A stretch of DNA of 64,000 bases from Rhodococcoides fascians A44A (GTDB lineage: Bacteria > Actinomycetota > Actinomycetes > Mycobacteriales > Mycobacteriaceae): NCBI RefSeq assembly GCF_000760735.1, contig NZ_JMEX01000008.1, positions 1,033,454-1,097,453 on the forward strand. The letters are read 5' to 3'. The notes beneath the pieces were generated by a model that saw nothing but the letters and a program-made list of their open reading frames with translations, did not search any database and was not told where the DNA came from. Of this stretch, positions 15,862 to 25,446 are shown piece by piece. Positions within the stretch are counted from its first letter, which is position 1, and each line of letters starts with the position of its first letter. The position numbers and the translations under genes are program-made.

Positions 15862-17072
15862 TTGTCGGCGGCCTGACGCGCGGCCTTCTTGGCTGCGCCG
15901 ACGACTCGTTTGGCGATGGCCCAGCGGTGCACCTCGGAGGGTCCGTCGTAGACGCGGAACGGGCGGACTTCCCTGGACAACCTGGCCAACGGCAGGTCGT
16001 CGGACACTCCGAGTCCGCCGCACATCTGAATGCTGCGGTCGACGATGCGGAAAATAGCCTCGGCCGCGTAGGTTTTGGCGATCGACGTCTCGTTCCCGGC
16101 GTGTGATCCCTGGTCGAGGGCGAAGCAGGCCTGTACCAGCAGCGCGCGCGTCGCGGCGATGTCGATTTCGTTGTCCGCGACCATTTTCTGCACCATGCCG
16201 AGATCGCCGAGCACGGATCCGAATCCCTCGCGACGCGCAACGTGATCGACGGCGATGTCGTGGCCGCGGCGGGCGGCACCGAGCCATCGCATCACGTGGG
16301 TCATGCGCGCCGGTCCCAGGCGGACCTGCGCGTAGGAGAAGCCTTCGTCGACGGCACCGAGCACGTTCTCGTCGGGGACGAAGACGTTGTCGAAGAACAC
16401 CTCGCAGTGTCCGCCGATCATTGCTTTGTCCAGGGTTCCGATGTGCCTGCCGACCTTGATGCCGGGGGTGTCGGCCGGCGCGAGGAACATCGTCGCACCG
16501 CCGCGGTCACCCGGCTTGCCCGCGGTCCTGGCCATGATGATGAAGAACCCGGCGCCGTCCGCGCCCGTGATGAAGTACTTCTGCCCGTCGACCTTCCATC
16601 CGCCGTCGACTTTGACTGCGGCCGTGGTCAAGGCCGAGGGGTCGGAGCCTGCACCGGGGGCCGGCTCGGTCATCGCGAACGCGGAGCGCACGTCGCCGGA
16701 CGCCAGGGGCGCGAGGAACTGTTCCTTCTGGCCCTGGGATGCGATGTGGGCGAGCATGTGCACGTTGCCTTCGTCGGGGGCGCCGATGTTCAGTGCAGCG
16801 GGACCGAACAGCGAGTAGCCGCCCTCTTCGAACACGGGAGCGCGATCGCTCATGTTCAGTCCGAGCCCGCCGTATTCGACGGGCGCGTGCGGTGCGAAGA
16901 CGCCTGCGTCCTTGGCTGCCTGCTGCAGGGAGATCCGCAGTTCGTCTCCCCCCGCATCGGCGATGTTTCCGAGGAACTTGTCCTCGATCGGCAACACCGT
17001 CTCACGAACGAACGTCCGAGTCTTGTCGATCACGGTCTGGACCTGGGGCGAATACGTCAGATCGATCGACAC
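15858..17072 (-). CDS. Acyl-CoA dehydrogenase, LvaC/ACAD11-type
   Basis: A 404-residue flavoprotein with the acyl-CoA dehydrogenase signatures FAMTEPAPGAGSDPSAL, the GGWKVDGQKYFITGADGA strand region and a C-terminal QMCGGLGVSDDLPLARLSREVRPFRVYDGPSEVHRW. The last segment is characteristic of the ACAD10/11-like branch. Together with the downstream kinase it would convert a 4-hydroxyacyl-CoA, through a 4-phospho intermediate, to a 3-hydroxyacyl-CoA that can enter beta-oxidation; this role is inferred from families and gene order. It heads a three-gene operon with 4-nt overlaps. A 20-bp palindrome lies 25 nt upstream of its start. Confidence 0.88.
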   Translation of the reverse strand: MSIDLTYSPQVQTVIDKTRTFVRETVLPIEDKFLGNIADAGGDELRISLQQAAKDAGVFAPHAPVEYGGLGLNMSDRAPVFEEGGYSLFGPAALNIGAPDEGNVHMLAHIASQGQKEQFLAPLASGDVRSAFAMTEPAPGAGSDPSALTTAAVKVDGGWKVDGQKYFITGADGAGFFIIMARTAGKPGDRGGATMFLAPADTPGIKVGRHIGTLDKAMIGGHCEVFFDNVFVPDENVLGAVDEGFSYAQVRLGPARMTHVMRWLGAARRGHDIAVDHVARREGFGSVLGDLGMVQKMVADNEIDIAATRALLVQACFALDQGSHAGNETSIAKTYAAEAIFRIVDRSIQMCGGLGVSDDLPLARLSREVRPFRVYDGPSEVHRWAIAKRVVGAAKKAARQAADK

Positions 17073-17096
17073 CGGCGCGCTCCTCGAAGTTGGGCC

Positions 17097-17116
17097 GACC
17101 GAGCGATCGCTCGGTC
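17097..17116. promoter_or_regulatory. Perfect 20-bp palindrome, TetR-type operator candidate
   Basis: GACCGAGCGATCGCTCGGTC is a perfect palindrome 25 nt upstream of the acyl-CoA dehydrogenase start, in the 86-nt gap to the diguanylate cyclase gene. Length, symmetry and the CCGAGCG half-site are typical of TetR-family operators in actinobacteria. No TetR gene adjoins, so the repressor would be encoded elsewhere. Confidence 0.65.
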
Positions 17117-17158
17117 ACCGTTTCAGGTTCGCACAGCCCGCCGAGAGGAGTCAAGAAA

Positions 17159-18565
17159 TCAGCTGAGCTTCCCGACAGCCGGCCCGAGCACGGTGCTCCG
17201 CCAGTTGCCACCACCGTCGCCCTTGGTCCGATAGAGCATCGAATCGGCGGCCTCGACCACCGCCTCGGCCGTCCTGCCGCTCCCCGCCGGGACGATGCAT
17301 ACTCCGACGGACATCCTGCCGTGGACGGAACTCTGCTTCCCGACGCAGCGGCGCGCGAGATCCTCGATGCCGTCCACCGTTGTCCTGGTGGCGACGATCC
17401 CGAATTCGTCGCCGCCGAGTCTGCACACGAGGTCACCGTCCTCGACGCATTCACGCAGGCACGCAGCAATTTCCGTCAGAACGCGGTCGCCGACGAGGTG
17501 GCCGTGCCCGTCGTTGACGGCTTTGAAGCCGTCGAGATCACAGAACAGGAATGCGACGAGGTCGTCCTCGGCCTGACGCTCGAGCCGCTCACGAAGTTCC
17601 GTCATCGCGAGGCTCTTGACCCCGAGTCCGGTGAGGTCGTCGCGCTCCGCGCGCAGGCGCAGGTGGTCGAGAGCGAGGTGTGATGCGCTGCGATCCTCGG
17701 CAGTGCACACGAACCTTGTGCCGTAAGCACTTTCGATGCGCTGGACCCGGACGTGCGCCCATCGTTCCTCGTCCACACGCAACACGCGACGGTCCTCGAC
17801 GCCTGCGTGCCTGGTCTCGGCGCCGAACACCGCGGTCAGATCGAGACCGCGGAGCTCGCACTCGATCCGCCCCGTGAGCTCCTCGAACGCCCTGTTGACC
17901 TCGACGACGGTGGAGTCGAGCCCGAGCATCGCCGTCGGAATCGGCGAATCGAGAAACACTGCGCGGTACTGCAGTTGCTGGTCCTCGGCATCACCGATCC
18001 TCGCCGCTTCCGCGATGGCTGCGCCGGCCTGGCCTGCGAACAATTCCAACATCGCGCACTGCTCGGCGTCCGGGATCAGCCCGGAGATCGGGAGATCGAC
18101 GCTCAGAACACCGAGCAGCGCGTTCTCCCCGGCCCACATCGGTGCCAGAAGCGCGTACTCGGGCTGCCAGATCCTCCGCTCACCATCCGGCGATGCGGAG
18201 AGGTAGTGAGTTCGGTGCGGGTCACGATAGGACACGCCTCCGAGAGCATCGACCTCCGCCAGGTTCTCGTGGAACCGTAGTTCTCCCCACCGCTCGCATG
18301 CGTCCAGCAGACCCAGCCACACCTCGTGCGTCATCGTCTCGCCGACCATGTCGCGGACCTCGGGAGGGCCTGTCGCCGTCGAGACGACGAGGCCGCCGCC
18401 CGGAACCTTGACGTTGACGACGACGGCACCGAAACCCAGCACATCGACGACGGCTGCAGCGACGCGCGCGAGGGTGACTTCCAATCCCTCGCCGACGCCC
18501 AGGCCGCGCACGACCTCCAGGATCCGCACGAGCGAATCCCGTCGTAGCCCTACGTCGTCGATCAT
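17159..18565 (-). CDS. GAF-PAS-GGDEF diguanylate cyclase
   Basis: The 468-residue cytosolic protein has an N-terminal GAF-like sensor (about 15-190), a PAS segment (about 200-300, YRAVFLDSPIPTAMLGLDSTVVEVNRAFEELTG) and a C-terminal GGDEF domain with intact RLGGDEFG and DDLTGLG motifs, so it should make cyclic di-GMP. The allosteric inhibition site is degenerate: the position of Arg in RxxD is Glu (EDGD), suggesting no product feedback. No membrane segment is present. It is monocistronic and divergent from a small membrane protein gene across 79 nt. The signal sensed is unknown. Confidence 0.88.
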   Translation of the reverse strand: MIDDVGLRRDSLVRILEVVRGLGVGEGLEVTLARVAAAVVDVLGFGAVVVNVKVPGGGLVVSTATGPPEVRDMVGETMTHEVWLGLLDACERWGELRFHENLAEVDALGGVSYRDPHRTHYLSASPDGERRIWQPEYALLAPMWAGENALLGVLSVDLPISGLIPDAEQCAMLELFAGQAGAAIAEAARIGDAEDQQLQYRAVFLDSPIPTAMLGLDSTVVEVNRAFEELTGRIECELRGLDLTAVFGAETRHAGVEDRRVLRVDEERWAHVRVQRIESAYGTRFVCTAEDRSASHLALDHLRLRAERDDLTGLGVKSLAMTELRERLERQAEDDLVAFLFCDLDGFKAVNDGHGHLVGDRVLTEIAACLRECVEDGDLVCRLGGDEFGIVATRTTVDGIEDLARRCVGKQSSVHGRMSVGVCIVPAGSGRTAEAVVEAADSMLYRTKGDGGGNWRSTVLGPAVGKLS

Positions 18566-18644
18566 CGGTCGATTCTTGCAGATCCCGGGCCTGGCCTGCG
18601 GAGAACCGTTTCGATCTCACCTGCGCGTATGGCACTGTAGGTCC

Positions 18645-19142
18645 GTGCACGAAGCGGACAAATACCCCCAAACGACGGCCGTCGGGCACCGCACCCGCAG
18701 CCCTCGCGATATCGAATGGGTATTGACCGTCGGAGTTGCGCCGCTACTCGTTCTGGTTCTGACGATGCCGGTCGTAGCACTGATCGACCATCAGGATCTT
18801 CTTCCCGGCGCACTGGGCGACTGGAATCTGTATGCGGTGTTCGGCCTGACGGTGTTCGCTCCCATCATGATCGTCGCCTGCGTGGCGGCACTGGTGATGA
18901 TCGGCGATTTTCGGGCCGGCCGGGCGGTGTCGACGTTCGGCAACATCACTGCAATCCTCGGCATGACCGTTCTCGTCACCGCCGAGATCACCGACCTGTT
19001 CCGCCCCGTCGTCGACGGCGACCCGGCCGACTGGGTCTCGGCGTTGACACCGTCGGGCACGCCGTTGTTCGTGGTGCCGTACATCGCGGTTCTCGTCGCG
19101 AACACGTACGTCGTCCTGCGATTGTGGCGCCGACGCCAGTAG
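18645..19142 (+). CDS. Four-helix membrane protein of unknown function
   Basis: A hydrophobic 165-residue protein with four predicted membrane helices: LTVGVAPLLVLVLTMPVVAL, LYAVFGLTVFAPIMIVACV, ILGMTVLVTAEI and PYIAVLVANTYVVLRLW. It ends with basic residues. I do not recognise a family. The start is a GTG at 18645 (VHEADKYPQ), chosen because residues further upstream in this frame are low-complexity Thr/Ser/Arg coding from the antisense of the cyclase gene. Divergent from the diguanylate cyclase, it is followed after 10 nt by a DUF1801 gene, so the two may be cotranscribed. Confidence 0.7.
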   Translation: MHEADKYPQTTAVGHRTRSPRDIEWVLTVGVAPLLVLVLTMPVVALIDHQDLLPGALGDWNLYAVFGLTVFAPIMIVACVAALVMIGDFRAGRAVSTFGNITAILGMTVLVTAEITDLFRPVVDGDPADWVSALTPSGTPLFVVPYIAVLVANTYVVLRLWRRRQ

Positions 19143-19152
19143 TCTTTCGGCC

Positions 19153-19494
19153 ATGAGCGCAGACTGGCGGATCGACACCGTGGACACCCTCCGAGGACTG
19201 ATTCTCTCCGCGGCCCCAGGCGTCACCGAGGAAGTGAAGTGGCGCAAGCCGTCCAACCCCGACGGCGTGCCCACGTTCAGCCTCGACGGGCTGCTCTGCA
19301 CGCTCGAGACCTACAAGGACAAGGTCAAGGTGACCTTCGCGAAGGGCGCGTCCGTAGCCGATCCGTCGGGCATCTTCAACGCCAGCCTCGACGCCGGAAC
19401 GCGCCGTGCGATCGACATCCACTCCGGAGACGTCGTCGACGAGAAAGGCTTCTCGGACCTCGTCCGCGGCGCCGTCGACGTCAACCAGCGCTAG
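19153..19494 (+). CDS. DUF1801 domain protein
   Basis: This 113-residue protein fits the DUF1801 (YdhG-like) family. Its pattern is WRIDTVDTLRGLILSAAPGVTEEVKWRKPSNPDGVPTFSLDGLLCTLETYKDKVKVTFAKGA followed by a small-domain tail. Members are small cytosolic proteins with no established enzymatic role; the WRKP..W/F and KVTFAKGA elements are the conserved core. It begins 10 nt after a membrane-protein gene. Nothing in the sequence indicates the ligand. Confidence 0.78.
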   Translation: MSADWRIDTVDTLRGLILSAAPGVTEEVKWRKPSNPDGVPTFSLDGLLCTLETYKDKVKVTFAKGASVADPSGIFNASLDAGTRRAIDIHSGDVVDEKGFSDLVRGAVDVNQR

Positions 19495-19541
19495 CCCGGC
19501 GGTGACCACCGCACGTCGCGACGGGGACACGCGTGCGCGAT

Positions 19542-19569
19542 TTGCCCTGCGCACTGCCCTCTGTACGGT
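19542..19569 (+). promoter_or_regulatory. Putative sigma-70-type promoter of the ATP-grasp/peptidase-like operon
   Basis: TTGCCC (19542-19547) and TACGGT (19564-19569) are separated by 16 nt and lie about 45 nt before the ATP-grasp start. They are followed by a GGAAAGGA ribosome-binding site at 19601-19608. It is the only good promoter candidate in the 120-nt gap. Confidence 0.4.
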
Positions 19570-19614
19570 GGACGGGACGACCTGACGACACGTTTCCGAC
19601 GGAAAGGACCATGT

Positions 19615-20852
19615 ATGCCGCAGCCCACACGACTGGAGAAGAATCCGGAGAAGGGCTACGTCGCACTACTGGGCTGGAGTCTCGCCGCGGTGGAGGCCCT
19701 GGATGCATTCGACCGTCGGTACGTGGTCGTGGCACCCGAATGGGCCGAGCAGTACTGCACCGAACACGACATTCCGTACATCTCCTGGAACTTCGAGCGC
19801 ATCAACGATCGTTCGCTCGAGATCGCCGAGGCACTGCAGGATCGTGGTGTCGACGTCGCGATCCCGCTGTACGAGGAAACTGTCGAGTGGGCGGGTGCCA
19901 TCAACTCCGTTCTGCTCGGCAATCCACGGTTGTTCGGTCAAGCGATGTTGCTGCGAGACAAGGCGCTGATGAAACGTCGCGCGCAGCTCGGCGGCATTCG
20001 CGTCGGCATCTTCGAGGAGGCGCACGACCGAGAGGACGTCGTCCGATTCCTCCGCCGGGTCAATCAGACACTGCTCAAACTCGACGGTGACCCCAACGAT
20101 CCCATCCACCTCAAGGCCTTCGACAAGGCCGGATGCCTCGGGCACCGCGTCATCCGCACTCCCGACGAGGTCGACTCCATCCCCGACGACGAGTTCCCGG
20201 TACTGATGGAATCGCATTTGGACGGTTGGGAATTCGCTGTCGAAGCGTGGATCCACAACGGAAAGATCAAGTTCCTCAACATCTCCGAGTACGTGACGCT
20301 CGGGTACTCGGTGTTCGTGCCCGCAACTCCGGAGCTCGAGAAGTACCGGCCGCAGATCACCGCGCAGATCGAGAAGCTCATCAAGACCTTCGACATCGAG
20401 TTCGGATTCGTTCATCCGGAATACTTCGTCACCAGCGACGGCGAGATGTACTTCGGTGAAGTCGCGTACCGGCCACCGGGCTTCAAGGTGTTCGAGCTCC
20501 TCGAGCGTGCCTACGGCTTCAACGCCTACCAAGGGCTCGCGCTGGCGTTCGACCCGAAGACCACCGAGGAAGAGATCGACGCGTTCTTCCCGACCGAGGT
20601 CGAGGACGCCACCGGCATCGCCGGCTGTTTCGGCGTGTACCCACGGCGGCGCGTCGTCAGCCACCTCGAGATTCCTGCCGAAACCGCCGAGCACGACTAC
20701 TACGAAACCAACGACCTCTCGGCACCCGTCGAGGAAACCGTCACCAAGCGAACAGCTTTCGGCACGCACTGGGGTCTGCTGTACTTCTTCGGCGACGACC
20801 CGTACCGCATGCGTGACCTGCTGAAGCATCAGGAAGAACTGGACTTCTACGT

Positions 20853-20856
<4 letters not shown>
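19615..20856 (+). CDS. ATP-grasp ligase of unknown substrate
   Basis: This 413-residue protein has an ATP-grasp layout. Residues 1-120 form a pre-ATP-grasp domain that recognises dinucleotide-like folds (YVALLGWSLAAVEALDAFDRRYVVVAP). A central ATP-binding part follows (LLRDKALMKRRAQLGGIRV; HLKAFDKAGCLGHRV; ESHLDGWEFAVEAWIHNGK). The metal/phosphate-binding end is FGEVAYRPPG. Such enzymes activate a carboxylate as acyl phosphate and join it to an amine or thiol. ATG at 19615 sits 6 nt after GGAAAGGA. Its stop overlaps the next gene by 4 nt (GTGA), so its partner is the peptidase-like 676-residue protein. Peptide or amide synthesis is the likely chemistry; the product is unknown. Confidence 0.8.
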
Positions 20857-22883
<2,027 letters not shown>

Positions 22884-22898
22884 CACCGGGTTTGCCTG

Positions 22899-23303
22899 TC
22901 AGCTTCGGAGCAGCCTACCCATCAACGTCTCGAGTTGCCCCAATTCGTCGGCCGATAGATTCGCGAACTCCGCGGGCGGTGCGTTCAGTGCAGCATTCGC
23001 CCGGTCGGCCAGCTCACGTCCGGAGTCGGTGAGTTCGACGACCCTGCGCCTCCGGTCGGCAGGGTCTTCGGTGCGTACCACGTATCCACGAGATTCCAAC
23101 TCTTTCAGCGTCACCGAGAGATACGGCGGGTCGGTGTTCAGTCGTTCCGCGAGCGCTCCGGCCGACAGAGGGCCGGGCACCAGTCGCCGAAGTACCTTGC
23201 ACCGATAGAAGCTCTCTCCTGTCGCCGCGACCACGGCGCGGTGCGGATCGGCTCGGTCGAAGACAAGCGTACGGATGTCACCCCACACGTCCTCCGCGCT
23301 CAT
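22899..23303 (-). CDS. MarR-family transcriptional regulator
   Basis: A 134-residue MarR-type winged-helix protein. Recognition helix region LSAGALAERLNTDPPYLSVTLKELESRGYVVRTEDPADRRRRVVELTDSG is canonical, with the wing Arg cluster DRRRR. It is the second gene of an operon with an MFS drug exporter, overlapping the exporter stop by 4 nt (start 23303). MarR proteins encoded with their exporter usually repress both; an imperfect 24-bp palindrome before the exporter gene fits. The 15-nt gap to the convergent peptidase-like gene leaves no obvious terminator. Confidence 0.87.
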   Translation of the reverse strand: MSAEDVWGDIRTLVFDRADPHRAVVAATGESFYRCKVLRRLVPGPLSAGALAERLNTDPPYLSVTLKELESRGYVVRTEDPADRRRRVVELTDSGRELADRANAALNAPPAEFANLSADELGQLETLMGRLLRS

Positions 23304-24724
23304 GCCACGAGCTCCGACGACCGATCCGCAACCCGCTCTGCTGTGCCGCGAGCCCACGAACCGGTCGTGACGAAAGCAAGTGCGAGGACGATGATTCCGG
23401 CACCAGTCATGACGAACCACGCCGAACGGGCGGCGTCGACGAACCCGTCGGCGAAGGTGCCGACGAGACCGGCGGTGACGATCGACCCCACCACTGCGAC
23501 ACCGAGCGATTGGCCCACCTGCCGAGACGTCGATGCCACCGCCGACGCGACTCCTGCTTGACTACGGGGCATTCCGGACACAGCGGTGTTGGTGATGGGT
23601 GCGTTGACCATCCCGAATCCGATACCGAACACGAGGTAGGGAAGAGCAAGCCACGCGAAGGACGTCGTCGCCGTCAGCTGGGTCAGCATCAGGGACGAAA
23701 CGATGAAGCCGACTCCTGCCACCACCAGTGAGGTTCGAGGTCCGCGAGAACCGGTGAGCCGACCCGATATCGGCGCGAGGATCAGCGTCATCAACGCCAT
23801 CGGGAGTGTGTAGAGGCCGGCGTGCAGCGGCGAATATCCGCGCACGTCCTGCAGATACAGCGTGTTGAGGAACAGAAATCCGCCGAGTGATCCGAACGCA
23901 CACACGGCGATGACGGTCGCCCCGGAGAACGGAACGCTGCGGAAGAAGCTCAGTTCCACAAGGGGTTCGGTCCGATGAGTCTCCACGTACAGGAAACCGA
24001 GGAGTGACGCCACAGCGGTGGTGGCAGTGGCAAGGATCGTCGGCGAAGACCATCCCTTCGTCGGCATCTCGATGATGGTGAACACAACGCTGGCAAGCAG
24101 CACGATCATCAACACCTGCCCGGCCGGGTCGAAGCGTCGTGCATGCGCTGCTTTGGATTCGGGAACGAATTTCCACGTCATGAACAGCGCGATCAGGCCG
24201 ATCGGCACGTTCACCCAGAAGATCGACTCCCAACCCGCCGACGTGACCAGTGCGCCGCCGATGAGCGGGCCTCCCGCCATCGAGATTCCGACCACGCCAC
24301 CCCACACTCCGATCGCTCCTGCGCGTTCTTTCGGATCGGTGAAGGTGTTGGTGATGATCGACATGGCCACCGGGTTCATCATCGACCCTCCGACGGCCTG
24401 CACCATGCGGAACGCGACGAGCCAGCCCAGCGACGGCGCGACACTGCACAGCAACGATCCCGCGATGAACAGTGCCGTACCGATCATGAAGAACTTCTTG
24501 CGGCCGAACCGGTCCGCACTCGAGCCGCCGAGCATCAGCAGCGACGCCAGCACCAAGGTGTATGCGTCGATGATCCACTGGAGACCCGACACCGATGCCC
24601 GCAGGTCGGACCCGATCGCCGGCAGCGCGACGTTGACGATCGTGTTGTCGATGCTGACGAGAAACAAGCTCATGCAGCAGATTGCGAGCACCAGGTAGCG
24701 GTGCCGCTTGGTCAGTTCGCTCAT
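23300..24724 (-). CDS. DHA2-family MFS multidrug exporter (14 TM)
   Basis: The 474-residue protein belongs to the 14-helix DHA2 drug:H+ antiporters. Motif A (GGSSADRFGRKKFFMIGT) follows helix 2, motif C (GVVGISMAGGPLIGGALV) lies in helix 5, and the DNTIVNVALPAIGSDL motif D1 is in helix 1. It should export small hydrophobic or cationic compounds. The start at 24724 (MSELTKRHRYLVLAICC) is preferred to an upstream ATG that would lie within the operator. It is the first gene of an exporter-MarR operon. Confidence 0.9.
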   Translation of the reverse strand: MSELTKRHRYLVLAICCMSLFLVSIDNTIVNVALPAIGSDLRASVSGLQWIIDAYTLVLASLLMLGGSSADRFGRKKFFMIGTALFIAGSLLCSVAPSLGWLVAFRMVQAVGGSMMNPVAMSIITNTFTDPKERAGAIGVWGGVVGISMAGGPLIGGALVTSAGWESIFWVNVPIGLIALFMTWKFVPESKAAHARRFDPAGQVLMIVLLASVVFTIIEMPTKGWSSPTILATATTAVASLLGFLYVETHRTEPLVELSFFRSVPFSGATVIAVCAFGSLGGFLFLNTLYLQDVRGYSPLHAGLYTLPMALMTLILAPISGRLTGSRGPRTSLVVAGVGFIVSSLMLTQLTATTSFAWLALPYLVFGIGFGMVNAPITNTAVSGMPRSQAGVASAVASTSRQVGQSLGVAVVGSIVTAGLVGTFADGFVDAARSAWFVMTGAGIIVLALAFVTTGSWARGTAERVADRSSELVA

Positions 24725-24732
24725 CGAAATCC

Positions 24733-24756
24733 AATACTTGTAGATACACAACTATT
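24733..24756. promoter_or_regulatory. Imperfect 24-bp palindrome, MarR operator candidate
   Basis: The arms AATAcTTGT and ACAAcTATT flank the 6-nt centre AGATAC, with 8 of the 9 arm positions paired. It lies 9 nt upstream of the exporter start codon and over the expected promoter or leader, a standard place for autorepression by the co-encoded MarR protein. Confidence 0.55.
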
Positions 24757-24792
24757 AGTTCGAGTATCGACCTCGGCAGGCCGCAACGCAAG

Positions 24793-25389
24793 TCAGCGGC
24801 GAACGACGAAAGCGGCCAGGGCCAACCCGATACAGGCGACGACCGCGGCCACGAGGGGACCGAGTCGGGGTTCGGCGTGAATCGACAGGGCACCGGCGAA
24901 CGATCCCGCGACCAAGGCGGCAATTGCGCCCAGTCTGAGCGCAAGATGCTCGGTCCTGCCCCGGGCCAGGTCGTCGGCTATGTTGACCATCGTTCCGGTG
25001 ACGAACGTCGAGGACAATCCTCCCTCGGGGAGTGACGAGCGCGCGACCACCGTCTGCAACGCCATCGCCGCCGCGGACATCGCCACCAGAGCGACGACGG
25101 TGCCTACATCGAGCCACCACGCCACGAGGGTGAGCACCTGGACGGCCGCAGCCGTCCCCAGCAACGGCAACGTCGGGACGCGCACGGAGCGGTGCGCGTA
25201 GCGGAACCCGGCCAGCAGAACCACGAAGAACACGGCGATGGCGATCGCGGCCCCGACCAGGCTGGCAAGGTAATCGTCCCGGCCGACCAGTCCGACGAGC
25301 ACCAGATTGCCCGTCATGTTCGCGGTGAATACGCCGCCGAGTGCGAGGAAGGCGAACGCATCCGTCGCACCTGCGCCGAACGAGAGCAT
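24793..25389 (-). CDS. DUF1275 (YoaK-like) membrane protein
   Basis: Six hydrophobic helices and the signature GATDAFAFLALGGVFTANMTGNLVLVG identify a DUF1275/YoaK family protein, a membrane family with no firmly established function. From ATG 25389 it has 198 residues, slightly short. An alternative GTG at 25446 overlaps the lipase stop by 4 nt and gives the usual length of about 217, but it would lie inside a perfect 18-bp hairpin that should block ribosome access. The start is therefore uncertain. It lies downstream of the lipase gene on the same strand. Confidence 0.78.
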   Translation of the reverse strand: MLSFGAGATDAFAFLALGGVFTANMTGNLVLVGLVGRDDYLASLVGAAIAIAVFFVVLLAGFRYAHRSVRVPTLPLLGTAAAVQVLTLVAWWLDVGTVVALVAMSAAAMALQTVVARSSLPEGGLSSTFVTGTMVNIADDLARGRTEHLALRLGAIAALVAGSFAGALSIHAEPRLGPLVAAVVACIGLALAAFVVRR

Positions 25390-25406
25390 CAGAAGCAAGA
25401 CCCCAG

Positions 25407-25446
25407 GTGAGTGAAAATGTGTCCCCCAGGACACATTTTCACTCAC
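25407..25446. repeat. Perfect 18-bp stem hairpin between lipase and DUF1275 genes
   Basis: GTGAGTGAAAATGTGTCC (25407-25424) and its exact reverse complement (25429-25446) enclose the loop CCCA. The lipase stop codon lies in the outer right arm. There is no T-run after either arm. The element is much more perfect than needed for a terminator and may be a dispersed palindromic repeat doubling as one. Confidence 0.75.
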
